Counted from the stretch's first letter, positions 53,058 through 62,430 are shown. The stretch: DNA of 64,000 nucleotides from Karstenula rhodostoma CBS 690.94 (GCA_010093485.1 MU001515.1:391518-455517), one strand, 5' to 3'. Notes: a model not told the origin generated them from the letters alone. Numbers and translations are program-made.

Positions 53058-54089
53058 ATGGCGGAAACCACCGGTCCATCACTACAGTCTAGTAGCCAGG
53101 CGACACGTAACAGTATCGTCCTCCAGGCATCTGAGGAAGCTAGAAGGAGTCTCAAGGCAGCAAACGATGAGGACCATGAGAAGTTACGTGCACTAGCGGC
53201 CACACCGAGGCACATGGATACCATAGGTACGGACCAGGCACAACACCAACGCACCGGGGCGACCATTCGCGCCCGCACAGTACCTGCGCCCAGCGTAAGC
53301 AACGTCAAAAGAGAGGAAGCTACGCCAGAATCGGTGCAGACACGATCCGACAAGGCCACAGCTGCAACGGGCGAGACGCTTGCCAGGAAAGACGAGGAGC
53401 AGCGGCGCAATGCCCAGCAACCTCAAGCACTCAAGGCAAGTCCATCGAGTGCCGAGAGGTCAAGCGATGGGCAACGCAGAACCAAAGAGCTTTCCGTTTA
53501 CAAGGTCTATGCTGGAATAGACTACGAGGATATGCGCAGTTGCAACGCCCGCGTCGGAGGTGGCCGTATCCTCATCGAGTTCGATGGCGAAAGCGGCAAA
53601 CAGGACGTCACCCTGCGCCTCAGCTGTCTCGCCCCTCAATACCGCATTCCTCTGGAGGTATGCAAACCGGAGAGCAACCTTTCGGGCATCAATGTTTCGA
53701 AGTACTGCATATCCCTCTTCGTTGTCGAGACCACTGGTGGACACCCGGTGAGCACGACGGTGAGCATCGCAGGCCAGGAGTCGTTGCTTGAGGAGTTGGT
53801 ATGGGACATGGAAACGGAGAAGGCCAACCGAGAAAAGAAAAAAGCTCGGGCTGAGGAAGCGAGGGCTCGATCAAAGGCGCCAGAGCCGGTCAAGGTGAAG
53901 ACGGAGGAGGATGACGGTGTCGCATTTGGGGAAACGTTTCCACTCCAGCGGCCAGCCTTCGGCAAAGCCAAAATCAAACAAGAGGAAAGGTCGCGCGGAG
54001 GAGCTCGTGCGTCCTTCTTGGGCATGCAGCGAAGCTCAGTCAGGTGGAATGGGAAGTCGACGCAGGAGGTCGGCTTTCTGGACTCATAG
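53058..54089 (+). CDS. Orphan protein with several SUMO-type (psi-K-x-E) sites
   Basis: Single exon, 343 residues, ATG 53058 (CTCATGGCG). The N-terminal 140 residues are disordered and charged. A compact central domain spans about 142-260 (LSVYKVYAGIDYEDMRSCNA, GGGRILIEFDGESGKQDVTL, KYCISLFVVETTGGHPVSTT), beta-rich by appearance. The C-terminus is a basic helix (EKANREKKKARAEEARARSK) followed by a tail. Sequences fitting the SUMO-attachment consensus are VKREE (N-terminal part), VKVKTEED and IKQEE (tail), the last two flanking FGETFPLQRPAFGKAK. Regulation by sumoylation and a nuclear role are inference. No family recognised. Confidence 0.6.
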   Translation: MAETTGPSLQSSSQATRNSIVLQASEEARRSLKAANDEDHEKLRALAATPRHMDTIGTDQAQHQRTGATIRARTVPAPSVSNVKREEATPESVQTRSDKATAATGETLARKDEEQRRNAQQPQALKASPSSAERSSDGQRRTKELSVYKVYAGIDYEDMRSCNARVGGGRILIEFDGESGKQDVTLRLSCLAPQYRIPLEVCKPESNLSGINVSKYCISLFVVETTGGHPVSTTVSIAGQESLLEELVWDMETEKANREKKKARAEEARARSKAPEPVKVKTEEDDGVAFGETFPLQRPAFGKAKIKQEERSRGGARASFLGMQRSSVRWNGKSTQEVGFLDS

Positions 54090-54532
54090 CTTGATGAAGC
54101 GGTCGCTCCAGGGTCGCTCACCGCCTACGGGCATCCGAAGAACGCCTCGACACGAAATCGAGCGCATCATCGCCCTGACATGTGGGGATCGCAGGGTCGT
54201 GGAAGACGACAGGGAGGCGCCCTGGGCTTGTTTGCAGGGGTACTCCCACCAGCCGGACGTACACGGCAGTGACGGAACATGTGGTAGAAATCCCGGCGTT
54301 TGTATTGCACACAATCTAGTCAAGCACCATGATCAATTTTTGCGCCTCGTACATGCACCTCCAAGCCATCCATGTCGCCAGCCCACTCCATCCCACTCCA
54401 TCTGCCTCACCTCAAGCTCCAAACCGTTACTTCCAAGATGTCCACGTCGCCAATCTACTCTGTCCCACTCACGCTGCCTCATTCCAAGCTCCGAACGTTT
54501 CAGCTGCCGTCTCTCGCAGCTTCTCCACCTCT
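54090..54532. other. Intergenic between convergent genes
   Basis: Open frames continue from the neighbouring gene in other phases but show no independent coding character. TCCAAGCTCCGAACGTTTC-type and CTCAAGCTCCAAACCGTTAC-type patches near 54410 and 54483 are a diverged duplication of about 75 bp. Confidence 0.4.
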
Positions 54533-55531
54533 CTACAAGTCATACCCCGTGTAGTAATCGTCCGTCCACAGCGGCGGCGGGCGCGAACCTGACTTGTACG
54601 AAGAAGACGAGCGCCACTCCCGGTTCAGCAGCAGGCTCAACTCCCTCCTCAGATCTGCCTCTCTCTCCAGCCTCTCCTCGTCGCCCATGGCCCTCACCAC
54701 CGCGCACAGCTTCTCGCTCAGAAGGGAGGCGAGCTCCCTGCGCTTCGTCTCGTCGAGTTGGCTGGGATCACCGGGAACGCGGATCTCGACGGAGCCCGTG
54801 TCCAGCGACTCGGCACTTACCGGATACCTGTTCGCGGGAAGGGAATCGTCAGCATACATTGCATGGTGAGGCGGGGAGGGAGGGATGTCCACAGCGGTGG
54901 CAGAGCGCCCGAGACTCGTCCTTGCAGGCCCGCTCTTCCTGCTAGAACATGTCGGTTGGGTCATGGGAAGGGAGTGCTCACCATCCGAAGTGAAACTCCC
55001 TGCGACGGTGGTCGTTTCGGGTCTCTTGAAAAGCGTCGTAGGCAGCTTCGAAGGAGGATCGGTAGCCTGCCAGTGCCGGGCCCGTAAGCGGGGTCACGAC
55101 CATGCCGCCGAACAAGACGAGAAGCAGAGCAGAGCTGAGGATAGTGCTATTGTCAGCGGAGAGAACATGAGGAGGGGTTGAATGTCGGAACGTACTTGTA
55201 CATGGGAATGCCCATCGAGACCAGTGCAGTGTCGCATATGCACATGAGCACCGCGATCAAGACGAAGTAAATCATTGCTGCGGGAGGAGACGCGCGGGCG
55301 AGGAAGCTGCCACGATTAGCGCAGTCCAATACAGCCGATCCATCGGGGGAAAGCATACTTGGGCATCGCATGCTCGACAAGGTCGATGAGAATACCGATT
55401 GCGGCGAGAAAGGCGCACGAGACCCCGATGGCTGCCGTGAACAAGGCATAGTAAACGAAATTGGCGATGACGATGATCCACCAGTTCCAGTTCACTTCCT
55501 CAACTGCTTCATGCAAGTTGGAATCGGGCAT
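54533..55531 (-). CDS. Four-exon polytopic membrane protein (285 aa)
   Basis: Exon 1 55531-55359 (MPDSNLHEAVEEVNWNWWII), intron 55358-55307 (GTATGC...GCTAATC...GGCAG), exon 2 55306-55196, intron 55195-55147 (GTACGT...GCTGACAATAG), exon 3 55146-54982, intron 54981-54942 (GTGAGC...TTCTAG, 40 nt), exon 4 54941-54533. All joins keep phase. Hydrophobic segments: about 17-52 (one long or two short helices, WIIVIANFVYYALFTAAIGV), 67-91 (MIYFVLIAVLMCICDTALVS) and 96-122 (SSALLLVLFGGMVVTPLTGP). A cytosolic tail of about 165 residues follows, disordered, with a helical segment near the end (TKRRELASLLSEKLCAVVRA; EREADLRRELSLLLNREW). The exon borders fall near the ends of the membrane helices. Transport or anchoring role unknown. 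Confidence 0.65.
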
Positions 55532-56681
55532 TGTGGTCGAGATCTGGGGTGAAGTGTACGGGTAGTATACAGACTGACAGTGCAGAGCCAGATGAAGCCT
55601 TGAGCAGGAGAGAAGTATAGAAGGAACAGCAAACCCGATTGCAGTGTATTGTGGTCCCCGGTGAATCAGCGGAGGCACAGAACAAACCACAAGAGCGAGC
55701 GGTCGTTTTTCCAAGTCGGCGCGGCCATCAGCAGGCCCCACACTGCCGAGCCTGGATACGGGCAGAGCATTTTTTTGGAGTCGTTTTTCTCAATCACAAC
55801 GCCACGTCACACTCGCGCGCCGTCAGCATTCTCAGGAGCCGTCGTATCGGCCATGTGCATCGCGGTCCGGCGTGCCTGGGAGCCCGTTTAGGCTGGTCGA
55901 GACCCACGGTAACCCGCCGCGCCTCCTACCGCGGTGTAACGCGAGAAACCGGTGAAGGGCACACCGCTCAGCCTTGCGCAGAGACAGGGGCGCGAGACCG
56001 CGACCACGCACTCAGTCGCATGGCCCAGTAAATTACCGCCGCCGCAAAGAGTCAGGATCTCGCCATCCCGCAGCGTCAAAGACACGGCGCAAGCCACCAC
56101 GACCACGCACGCAATCATCCAAGACACCGCGCCCACGCCCTCAGGCGCACGACCCAGCAGGTCACCTCATCGTGACGGCCTCGCTATCCCACACCGCCCA
56201 GCCTTGCGCAGAGACGGGGGCGCACGCCACCGCGACCACGCACTCAATCATGCAAGCCACCGACATCCCGTCTCGCCCGTCCCGTCTCACCGGAAACTTC
56301 AATGCCCCACTCAGCGCCCGTGAAAGCTAAAGGAAGAAAGAAACAGACGACGGATGGGATGGAATAGGATGGGTACGACAGGCAGCAAGAAACAGGACAG
56401 AAAGAGCCCCGTCTCACTTGCCTTTTCGTACGTCCGCTGCTTCGGTTGCGTGTTGAGCGGGATGGGGAGAGGGGGTAGAAGTAGACCAGACTAGATCAGA
56501 CCAGAGATGTATCGAGAGCGGGCGTGACAAGAAAATGCCCACCGCGCTGTAGACCATCAAACCGGGTACATGGAATAATTGCGAGCTACTCTAAATAGTC
56601 TATCGGTCTATCAAACTCCATCGAGGAAGGAAATGAGGTTGTTGTTCGGCACGTGCACCCGCACTGTCGTTCGCAACCGTG
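55532..56681. other. Intergenic with a triplicated segment
   Basis: Apart from the repeat at 55961-56262 no gene is supported. The 5' side is the promoter of the polytopic membrane protein and the 3' side the downstream region of the collagen-like-repeat gene. Confidence 0.4.
55961..56262. repeat. Three diverged copies of a 55-75 bp GC-rich segment
   Basis: CACACCGCTCAGCCTTGCG... (55961), GACACGGCGCAAGCCACCAC... (56082) and CACACCGCCCAGCCTTGCG... (56192). The outer copies share CAGAGACRGGGGCGC and CGCGACCACGCACTCA; the middle one keeps CACGACCACGCACGCAATCATCCAA. On the minus strand each copy can be read as CVV-V-AC-type peptides, but no gene is evident. Confidence 0.6.
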
Positions 56682-59039
56682 TTAATGAGGCCCTGGTGAT
56701 GCTATAAAGCCCCCAGGGATCAGGGGACCTGGAGTTGGACTGCCAAGCGAGCTGGATCGCTCATCCGGTTCCTCAGCGGACGCATCGCCCCCTCCGTCCG
56801 TGTCATGGTCTTCTTGCCGAGAGGTGGCATCCTCTGCTCCTCCAAAACTGTCACGCTCGCCATCTTCCTGCACACCGCCCTCTCCCCCCATCGTGTCCAA
56901 CTCATCCGCAAGTTGCCGAGTATCCTCACCATCTGCCTGTTCACTGCCCTCCCTCCCCGACTCATTCAGCTCTTTCGTAGTCCACGTACTACCCGCGGCA
57001 TACTCAATATCCATCATCATCCCTTTCAGCCCCTGCCTGATGCTTTCACCCTTATCTGAATCCACGTCCGCCAGATCCTTGTCGATTTCCACTAGTCCGC
57101 GGACAAGCAGCCTGTTGCGCTGCTCCGCAATATCCCTTCCCCTGCGCATGGCCTCGAAGTTGCGAGCAGCGGTGTCGGCAGAGGATTCATGTTCGGCGAT
57201 GCGGAGGGCGGACTCGCGGTATCTCGGATTCCTTTCGAGAGGATCAGGGCTGGGACCTGGAGAAGGCTGACTGGAGTATGTAGGTTCTGAAGTGGGCTGG
57301 CCAGGATCTGCAAAACCTACAGGTGTTGGAGCGTACTGGCTGGGACTTGGAACACGCTGGCTGGGACCTGTAGATTCTGGAGCGTACTGGCTAGGTCCTG
57401 GGGAAGGCTGGCTGGGGCCTGTAGGGCCTGTACTGCCTGTAGCAGGCTTCCTGGGATCTGTAGGGCCTGTACTGCCTCCAGGAGGCTGCCTGGGACCTGT
57501 AGGGCCTGTACTACCCCCAGGAGGCTGCCTGGGACCTGTAGGGCCTGCACTACCTCCAGGAGGCTGCCTGGGACCTGTAGGGCCTGCACTACCTCCAGGA
57601 GGCTGCCTGGGACCTGTAGGGCCTGCACTACCTCCAGGAGGCTGCCTGGGACCTGTAGGGCCTGCACGGCCTGCAGCAGGCTGGCTAGGGCCTGCACCTG
57701 GTGGAATCTTCGCCTCAAGTCTATCCAGCCCTTCACGCAGCTCGTTACGTATATCGTTAAGCAGACCAACCACTTCGACCCTGCGTTGCTTTCCACCTTC
57801 TTCTAGCTGCCTTACGTCGTGGCGAAATCTGTTAAAGCCTAGACGCAGGTCCACGGTGTTTTCCGTTACTGACTTGAGGAGTTCATCGGCCTGGTCTCTG
57901 GATGCAAGTTTTGAGAGAGCGGACTCAGTCCTCATGTGCAAGGCAGACATGCCGTTCTTAAAGGTTGCCTGTAGGTGCTCGTGTTGATTGGTGAAGGTGT
58001 TCTGTAAGTGCTCGTGTTTGTTGGCCAAGGTCGTCTGCAGGGTCTCATTTTTGTTGTGCAAGTTGGTCTCGAGCGCGTCGATTCGATGGTTGACGCTCCA
58101 CTCGGTGCACTCGGCAGCGTACCTGGTTTGGGCTGCGTGGGAAGCTGTTAGCCACTGGTACATGTCGCGCAGTGACAGCTCTCCGCGCGGCCTTTTGGCG
58201 ACATGGCGGTCGGCGGCGGCAAGACTGCGCTTCCGGACGACGGCCAGGTGAGTCATGTCGACCGACTCGGCTTCTCGACTCGCCGGAGCGGGCGGTGTTG
58301 GAACGGTTGGTATTGGGCGCGGCGTAGATGCCAGATCTGGTACGGGGGGCTGCCAGTTGCTGGAAGAGCTGGTCCGCGAGTGTCCAGATGGGTTGCTCGG
58401 ACTCGTTCCAGGGCCTGGTGCCGCAGCCTTTGACGGGCGTGTTCCTCGAGCCTGATGCTGATGCACCGGGGTGGAGTTTGGTGCCGAGGAACCCGCATTG
58501 CGGTTCGATTGCCGGCCGAAGGGCGTGGCTTCGGGTCGGCGCGAGGCGTGTGGATCGGAGCGGCGCATCGATGGCGAGAGAGAGGCTGCTTCGGCAGCGT
58601 CTGCGAAATCGGACATGAAGTCTCGGCGTCGTAGAAACGCCGGCCCCTTTCCCTTGTCGAGACGCAGAGCAGTCGGACTCATCACCTCGTCTTCCTCTTG
58701 CTCCCCTACCTCGACAAGAAGCGTGTGGAAAGAATGGGATGGCCCGGGAGTCGGTGACGACGAGCAGTCCGCCAGCGTGTGGTTCGCGTCTTGTGGCGAA
58801 TGCTGAGCGTCCACGGCGGGCAAGGCGCCCGGAGAAGCTGGCAAGTTGGAGCTTGAGGTGGAAGACGATGCATAGCGTTGCGATGGGCGAGGAGGCTGTG
58901 CCGGCCCCGAGCCATCTTCGGCAGCCACGGGATTGGCCTTGAGGCGGCCGCGAGTGTTGTATCGGGTCTGGACGGTTCCTGGCGGGCATTTGCACGCGGT
59001 CAAGGAGATGCAGCGGCAGCGGCCCCGAGGTCCTGCCAT
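56682..59039 (-). CDS. Large disordered protein with collagen-like 13-residue repeats and hendecad coiled coil
   Basis: Single exon, 785 residues from ATG 59039 (MAGPRGRCRCISLTACKCPP). The frame is open 201 bases further upstream, but without ATG. The N-terminal 300 residues are Ser/Pro-rich and disordered. A basic KRSLAAADRHVAKRPRGE is NLS-like. A coiled coil follows, built of 11-residue units (NKNETLQTTLA, NKHEHLQNTFT, NQHEHLQATFK). Then GPTGPRQPPGGSA is repeated about six times, grading into SQPSPGPSQYAPESTGPSQ. A further helical region (YRESALRIAEHESSADTAAR, EQRNRLLVRGLVEIDKDLAD) precedes an acidic tail. The Gly-Pro repeat is not strict Gly-X-Y, so a collagen triple helix is unlikely. It is probably a nuclear or scaffold protein (inference). 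Confidence 0.62.
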   Translation of the reverse strand: MAGPRGRCRCISLTACKCPPGTVQTRYNTRGRLKANPVAAEDGSGPAQPPRPSQRYASSSTSSSNLPASPGALPAVDAQHSPQDANHTLADCSSSPTPGPSHSFHTLLVEVGEQEEDEVMSPTALRLDKGKGPAFLRRRDFMSDFADAAEAASLSPSMRRSDPHASRRPEATPFGRQSNRNAGSSAPNSTPVHQHQARGTRPSKAAAPGPGTSPSNPSGHSRTSSSSNWQPPVPDLASTPRPIPTVPTPPAPASREAESVDMTHLAVVRKRSLAAADRHVAKRPRGELSLRDMYQWLTASHAAQTRYAAECTEWSVNHRIDALETNLHNKNETLQTTLANKHEHLQNTFTNQHEHLQATFKNGMSALHMRTESALSKLASRDQADELLKSVTENTVDLRLGFNRFRHDVRQLEEGGKQRRVEVVGLLNDIRNELREGLDRLEAKIPPGAGPSQPAAGRAGPTGPRQPPGGSAGPTGPRQPPGGSAGPTGPRQPPGGSAGPTGPRQPPGGSTGPTGPRQPPGGSTGPTDPRKPATGSTGPTGPSQPSPGPSQYAPESTGPSQRVPSPSQYAPTPVGFADPGQPTSEPTYSSQPSPGPSPDPLERNPRYRESALRIAEHESSADTAARNFEAMRRGRDIAEQRNRLLVRGLVEIDKDLADVDSDKGESIRQGLKGMMMDIEYAAGSTWTTKELNESGREGSEQADGEDTRQLADELDTMGGEGGVQEDGERDSFGGAEDATSRQEDHDTDGGGDASAEEPDERSSSLGSPTPGPLIPGGFIASPGPH
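57420..57670 (-). repeat. 39-bp in-frame minisatellite
   Basis: About six units; on the plus strand each reads CCTGTAGGGCCTGCACTACC followed by TCCAGGAGGCTGCCTGGGA. The central three to four are almost identical; the ends are diverged. 39 bp is a multiple of three, so copy-number change lengthens or shortens the protein without frameshift. Confidence 0.85.
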
Positions 59040-59570
59040 GCCGGCGTGCGGTTTGGATGCTCGTCCGGACTTGGTTGGAGAGGGTGCGGTGCGAGAAAGG
59101 TGCCTCTGGGCAGGCGGAGCGGGGGATGCCACGACCTTGCGAAGAGGGAGGGAGGCGACCCTCCGTTGAGACACGCACACCGCATCGCCATGACTGTGAC
59201 GTTGAGACACGCACACCGCATCGCCGTGACCGTGACGCACAACGCGACGGTGCTGCGCTGGTCGGCTCGCTCCATGGTCGGCACGGCGGTGATGGATGAG
59301 GTTGTTGTTGCTGCGGTGGTGAGACGGCGCGCTGATGTCATTGGCCGTGTTTCGGCCCGCCCCCGCCCGCCGCCCAACGTCGACTCACTCTGGATGCGCC
59401 CCCAATACGCCCTCCCTTCACATACACCGCTCCTCGCGAGCCCGCTGTCTAGCATCCGCTTTGTCATCCATGTCGCAGACGTCCCCTCCAGCCTGTTCGC
59501 GCGCGGCCAGCGCAGCGGCAGACGAAGAAGCCATTGCGCTGCCCGCGGCTTCCTCCTTCGTCGCGTCGAC
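59040..59570. other. Divergent promoter region between two orphan genes
   Basis: Contains the 36-bp duplication at 59163-59234 and a GTTGTTGTTGC run near 59300. No further gene supported. Confidence 0.4.
59163..59234. repeat. Two tandem copies of a 36-bp unit in a divergent promoter
   Basis: GTTGAGACACGCACACCGCA then TCGCCATGACTGTGAC, repeated once with two differences. It lies between the start of the collagen-like-repeat gene (minus) and the plus-strand gene at 59571. Confidence 0.75.
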
Positions 59571-61048
59571 ATGGCAGCCACGACGGGAGACTCGGGCTGG
59601 CCAGAAGGTGCAGCGTCGCAGCACGACTTCCTCCTCCCCATGTCCTTCAGCGACCCTTTCACCCCGGCAACCATGTCCTTCAGCGACCCTTTCACCCCGG
59701 CAACGATGCCCTTGAGCATCCCTTCCACCCCGGCAACGCGTAGGCTGGAGATGCCGCACCCAACCGTTTCCCAGCACCCCTCCGGACACCAGCACGCCTT
59801 GTTGCCCTCCTCGCCACCAGACTCGTGGCATGCGACGGACCGTTGCGATGTGCATCCGCTCGCCGTACAGCTCCCCCACGGCGCTGATGCAGATGATGCC
59901 GAGCAGAGCGAAGATGCCATGCTCTACTTGGTCCTCGAACAACTCTTCACGCGTCCAAATGTGCGACAGGTAACGGCACACCCACCCCGCACCGGCTGCG
60001 TGTGCTGACGGCCCAGAAACTTGAGAAGCTCCGCGCCCAGACCATCGAATGGCCAGCCGAAGTGGTGGACAACGTCATGTTGTTCGCCAGCATCGTTTCC
60101 TCGCAGGGCACTGCTCGGCCGGTACGTGTTTTCCCAATCCCCCAGCCTTCGCCCTTCCACTCTAGTTGGCTGCATGCTGATTCTCCCGCACCGCAGCCTG
60201 ACAGCCACTCGACACGTCCGGGCGGCCAGGTCCGCCGGCGTCACATCACCAACCCGAGGGGAACCACGGCCGAGCAATGGTGGAAGCGATTCTTGCTCCT
60301 GCGCACCCGCGACGTCGCTCTCTCCCCTTCCCTCGCCGCCCAGGTCGCCAACGGCCCGCTACACACGCTGGATCTGGCCTCTTCGGCCCCAACATACGCG
60401 GCGCACGACGCCTCGTACGACGCCTCGTACTCGGAGCTCTTCGCACAGCGCCTCGCCTTCATGATTGCGCTGGAAAGCTCCTCCTCCGTCCACCAAGCCG
60501 TCGCCATCTGCCACTGCCTGTTCTTTTCCATCGTCGCCGCGGAGCCGAATCCCCAGCGCTGGACTCTCCAACCCCGCCTTGCGCGCGTCTCGCACGACGA
60601 CCTCCCCGAACTGTACACGAGGTTCCAGCACATGCTGCCGGGCTCCTTCAAGCACGACTTTGAGAGGAACCTTCGTCGATGGCGGACCCTCGGCTCGCAG
60701 TACACGTATCTGGCGACGCAGACCAGCCTCGGCTCCCTGCTGCATCTCATCGATCTGATCCAGGTGCCGCGCATGTGGGGCATGTCCAAGGGCCGGGAGA
60801 GCGACACGCGCGTGCGGAAGCAGGCCCTACAGCACCTCGGCGAGCTGGACGTGGTCGCGAGGGCGGAGGCCAGTGGCGCAGACGCGCTCATGCACGGCAT
60901 GCTGTGGGAGCTCTGCGGGCAGTTTCCGCATTTCCCTGCTCGTCGGGGCACCGAGCCGTTTCCGGGGCTTGGAGAGAGCCATGTGTCGGATCTGGGAGAA
61001 GAAGATTATCACGACGAGGGCGTCTCGAAGGGCCGTTGGACGCGTTGA
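59571..61048 (+). CDS. Three-exon orphan protein with N-terminal 11-residue repeats (451 aa)
   Basis: Exon 1 59571-59969 (ATG in GACATGGCA), intron 59970-60016 (GTAACG...GCTGACG...CCCAG, 47 nt), exon 2 60017-60121, intron 60122-60196 (GTACGT...GCTGATT...CGCAG, 75 nt; reading through is also open), exon 3 60197-61048. The N-terminus has MSFSDPFTPAT twice plus a diverged third copy. The body is helical and hydrophobic-rich without membrane segments (LEKLRAQTIEWPAEVVDNVM; SLGSLLHLIDLIQVPRMWGM), with a short YDASY duplication (HDASYDASYSE). The C-terminus is acidic. No domain recognised. Long minus-strand frames over this locus are antisense artefacts. Confidence 0.6.
59640..59740 (+). repeat. 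33-bp in-frame repeat, three copies
   Basis: ATGTCCTTCAGCGACCCTTT-CACCCCGGCAAC twice almost exactly, then a diverged third unit (ATGCCCTTGAGCATCCCTTC). Encodes MSFSDPFTPAT units. Confidence 0.8.
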
Positions 61049-61262
61049 GGTCCAACTCCGGGCATGGTCACGCAGGGTCAAAGGCAGTCAAGTCATTTTC
61101 TACACCAGATTGAATTCATGCGGCAACGGTACGATACATGTCCATGTCCGTCTCCATTCGTGCTGTTGTCCGCTCGCCCGTCTTGTTCATTGCCCGTCTT
61201 GTTCATTGCCTGTCTTGTTCATTGCCCGTCTTGTTCATTGCCCCGTCGACCACATCACCCCC
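61049..61262. other. Intergenic with a 16-bp tandem repeat
   Basis: Lies between convergent genes; the repeat at 61179-61242 is its only notable feature. Confidence 0.45.
61179..61242. repeat. 16-bp tandem repeat, four copies
   Basis: CGTCTTGTTCATTGCC four times with one substitution, downstream of two convergent genes. Confidence 0.9.
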
Positions 61263-61901
61263 TCATCCCCACCTCGCGAATACATTCCAAACCCCCCAAC
61301 TAGCAGCCGGCATAAGCACACCCGCAATGAGCCACACCATACCCACCGCTCCAAACACGGCGTCGGTCCTCTCATTCATCGTGGCGATGCGACCCCGAAA
61401 TTCGCGCAGTGTATCCAGCGTGTCCTGGTTGTCCCTGTGGGCATCGTTTTCGAGCTGGAGCTGGCGCTCGGCCAATCCGTCGAAGTCGATGTCGAGGCGG
61501 GCCTGCATGGTGTCGAGGCGGGCCGTCACGGTGTCGAGGCGGGCCGTCACGGTGTCGAGGCGGGCCGTCACGGCGTCGAAGTGGCCGTCTAGGTCTTCGA
61601 GGCGGGTCCCCCAAGGACGGTAAGGGTACTCCAGCACACGATCCGGGATGGTGGGGTTCACGGCGAGTGCTGTTTGGTGGAGGACTGGTCAGCAAGAGTA
61701 GCCATGTGGAATGCATGTCGGAATGATTGGGTGGCTGCTTGAACAAACAAACGGACGGACACACGTACCAAGGTCGGTGGCGGGCGCGGGCGCGGAGGGG
61801 CCTGCCTCGTCGCCGTGGTTGGACTCCTCGATCTGCCTGCGATCCTCGCCACGGGCCCTTCCACGGCGGCGCGGAGTGTCGGAGGTCTTGCCCGTCGACA
61901 T
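61263..61901 (-). CDS. Tail-anchored coiled-coil protein with heptad minisatellite (179 aa)
   Basis: Exon 1 61901-61769 (MSTGKTSDTPRRRGRARGED), intron 61768-61670 (GTACGT...GCTGACC...AACAG, 99 nt), exon 2 61669-61263. The join is in phase (TDLALAVNPTIPDRVLEYPY). The N-terminus is basic and disordered. Residues about 77-105 are three to four tandem seven-residue units (VTARLDT x3, MQARLDI), a textbook heptad coiled coil, continued by DGLAERQLQLENDAHRDNQD. One hydrophobic helix lies near the C-terminus (FGAVGMVWLIAGVLMPAASW), leaving about 10 residues after it. This suggests a tail-anchored membrane protein with a cytosolic coil. Function unknown. It shares a promoter region with the small membrane protein at 62431. 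Confidence 0.65.
61498..61586 (-). repeat. 21-bp in-frame minisatellite encoding heptads
   Basis: On the plus strand GTGTCGAGGCGGGCCGTCACG repeats nearly perfectly three times with diverged flanking copies. One unit equals one coiled-coil heptad, so array length sets coil length. Confidence 0.85.
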
Positions 61902-62430
61902 TCTGGCGTGTGGTGTGGTGTTTTGGCGGTGGGTTTGCTTGCTTGGGTTGGGTATTCGGGTATGAATGGTGCGAGAGGATGGCACAACGAAACGTTTACG
62001 TTCGGATGGGATAGTACAGGAGGATAGCACAACGAAGCGTTTACGTTCAGATGAGGTGGTGCAAAGAGGATAGCACAACGGAAACGTCTGAGTTGAAATA
62101 CAACGGAGGGGGAGAGGGCGTGCCATGACTGCAAAGTCATGTTTGTTCCGTTGCACGAGATGGACGCACAAAGGGTACCTGGCGCGCGCAAAGCAAACAA
62201 AGCACCGGGATCCCGCATCGAGCCGCCGAGCGCCATTTCCTTTCTTCGGCGTCACCGCCCTCTGCATCGAACCAGGGTCAGCGCGTTGCCCCCGCCCGGA
62301 CAAAGTAAACCACGTCCATCGCGCTGCCTCCTCTCGCACAACTCCAACCGCCTCTGACATTCATTCATCGCCTCCCACAGCGGCATACCCTACCAACCCA
62401 AAATCAGAATCAACCCACATCAACCCCAGC
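61902..62430. promoter_or_regulatory. Shared divergent promoter with 45-bp tandem repeats
   Basis: The region separates two small membrane-protein genes pointing outward. Three units of about 45 bp (61971-62016, 62017-62060, 62061-62095) share AGAGGATAGCACAACGAA, then CGTTTACGTTC-GATG. The third is truncated. Repeated upstream modules in a bidirectional promoter are candidates for activator sites; this is inference. Confidence 0.5.

Noticed and set aside
53911..54945. 344-codon plus-strand frame
   Set aside because: Covers the end of one gene, the intergenic gap and the antisense of the next gene; composition is Ser/Arg/Pro noise and no start is sensible.
57292..57987. 231-codon plus-strand frame rich in Gly-Pro-Val
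   Set aside because: It is the antisense of the 39-bp repeat array in the minus-strand gene; the open frame follows from the repeat period and GC-rich codons.
56682..59240. 852-residue version of the collagen-like-repeat protein
   Set aside because: The extra 67 residues begin at a non-ATG codon and are mostly translation of the 36-bp promoter duplication; ATG 59039 is preferred.
60241..60951. 236-codon minus-strand frame and similar antisense frames at 59000-59920
   Set aside because: Antisense of exons of the three-exon orphan gene whose introns and phases are consistent on the plus strand.
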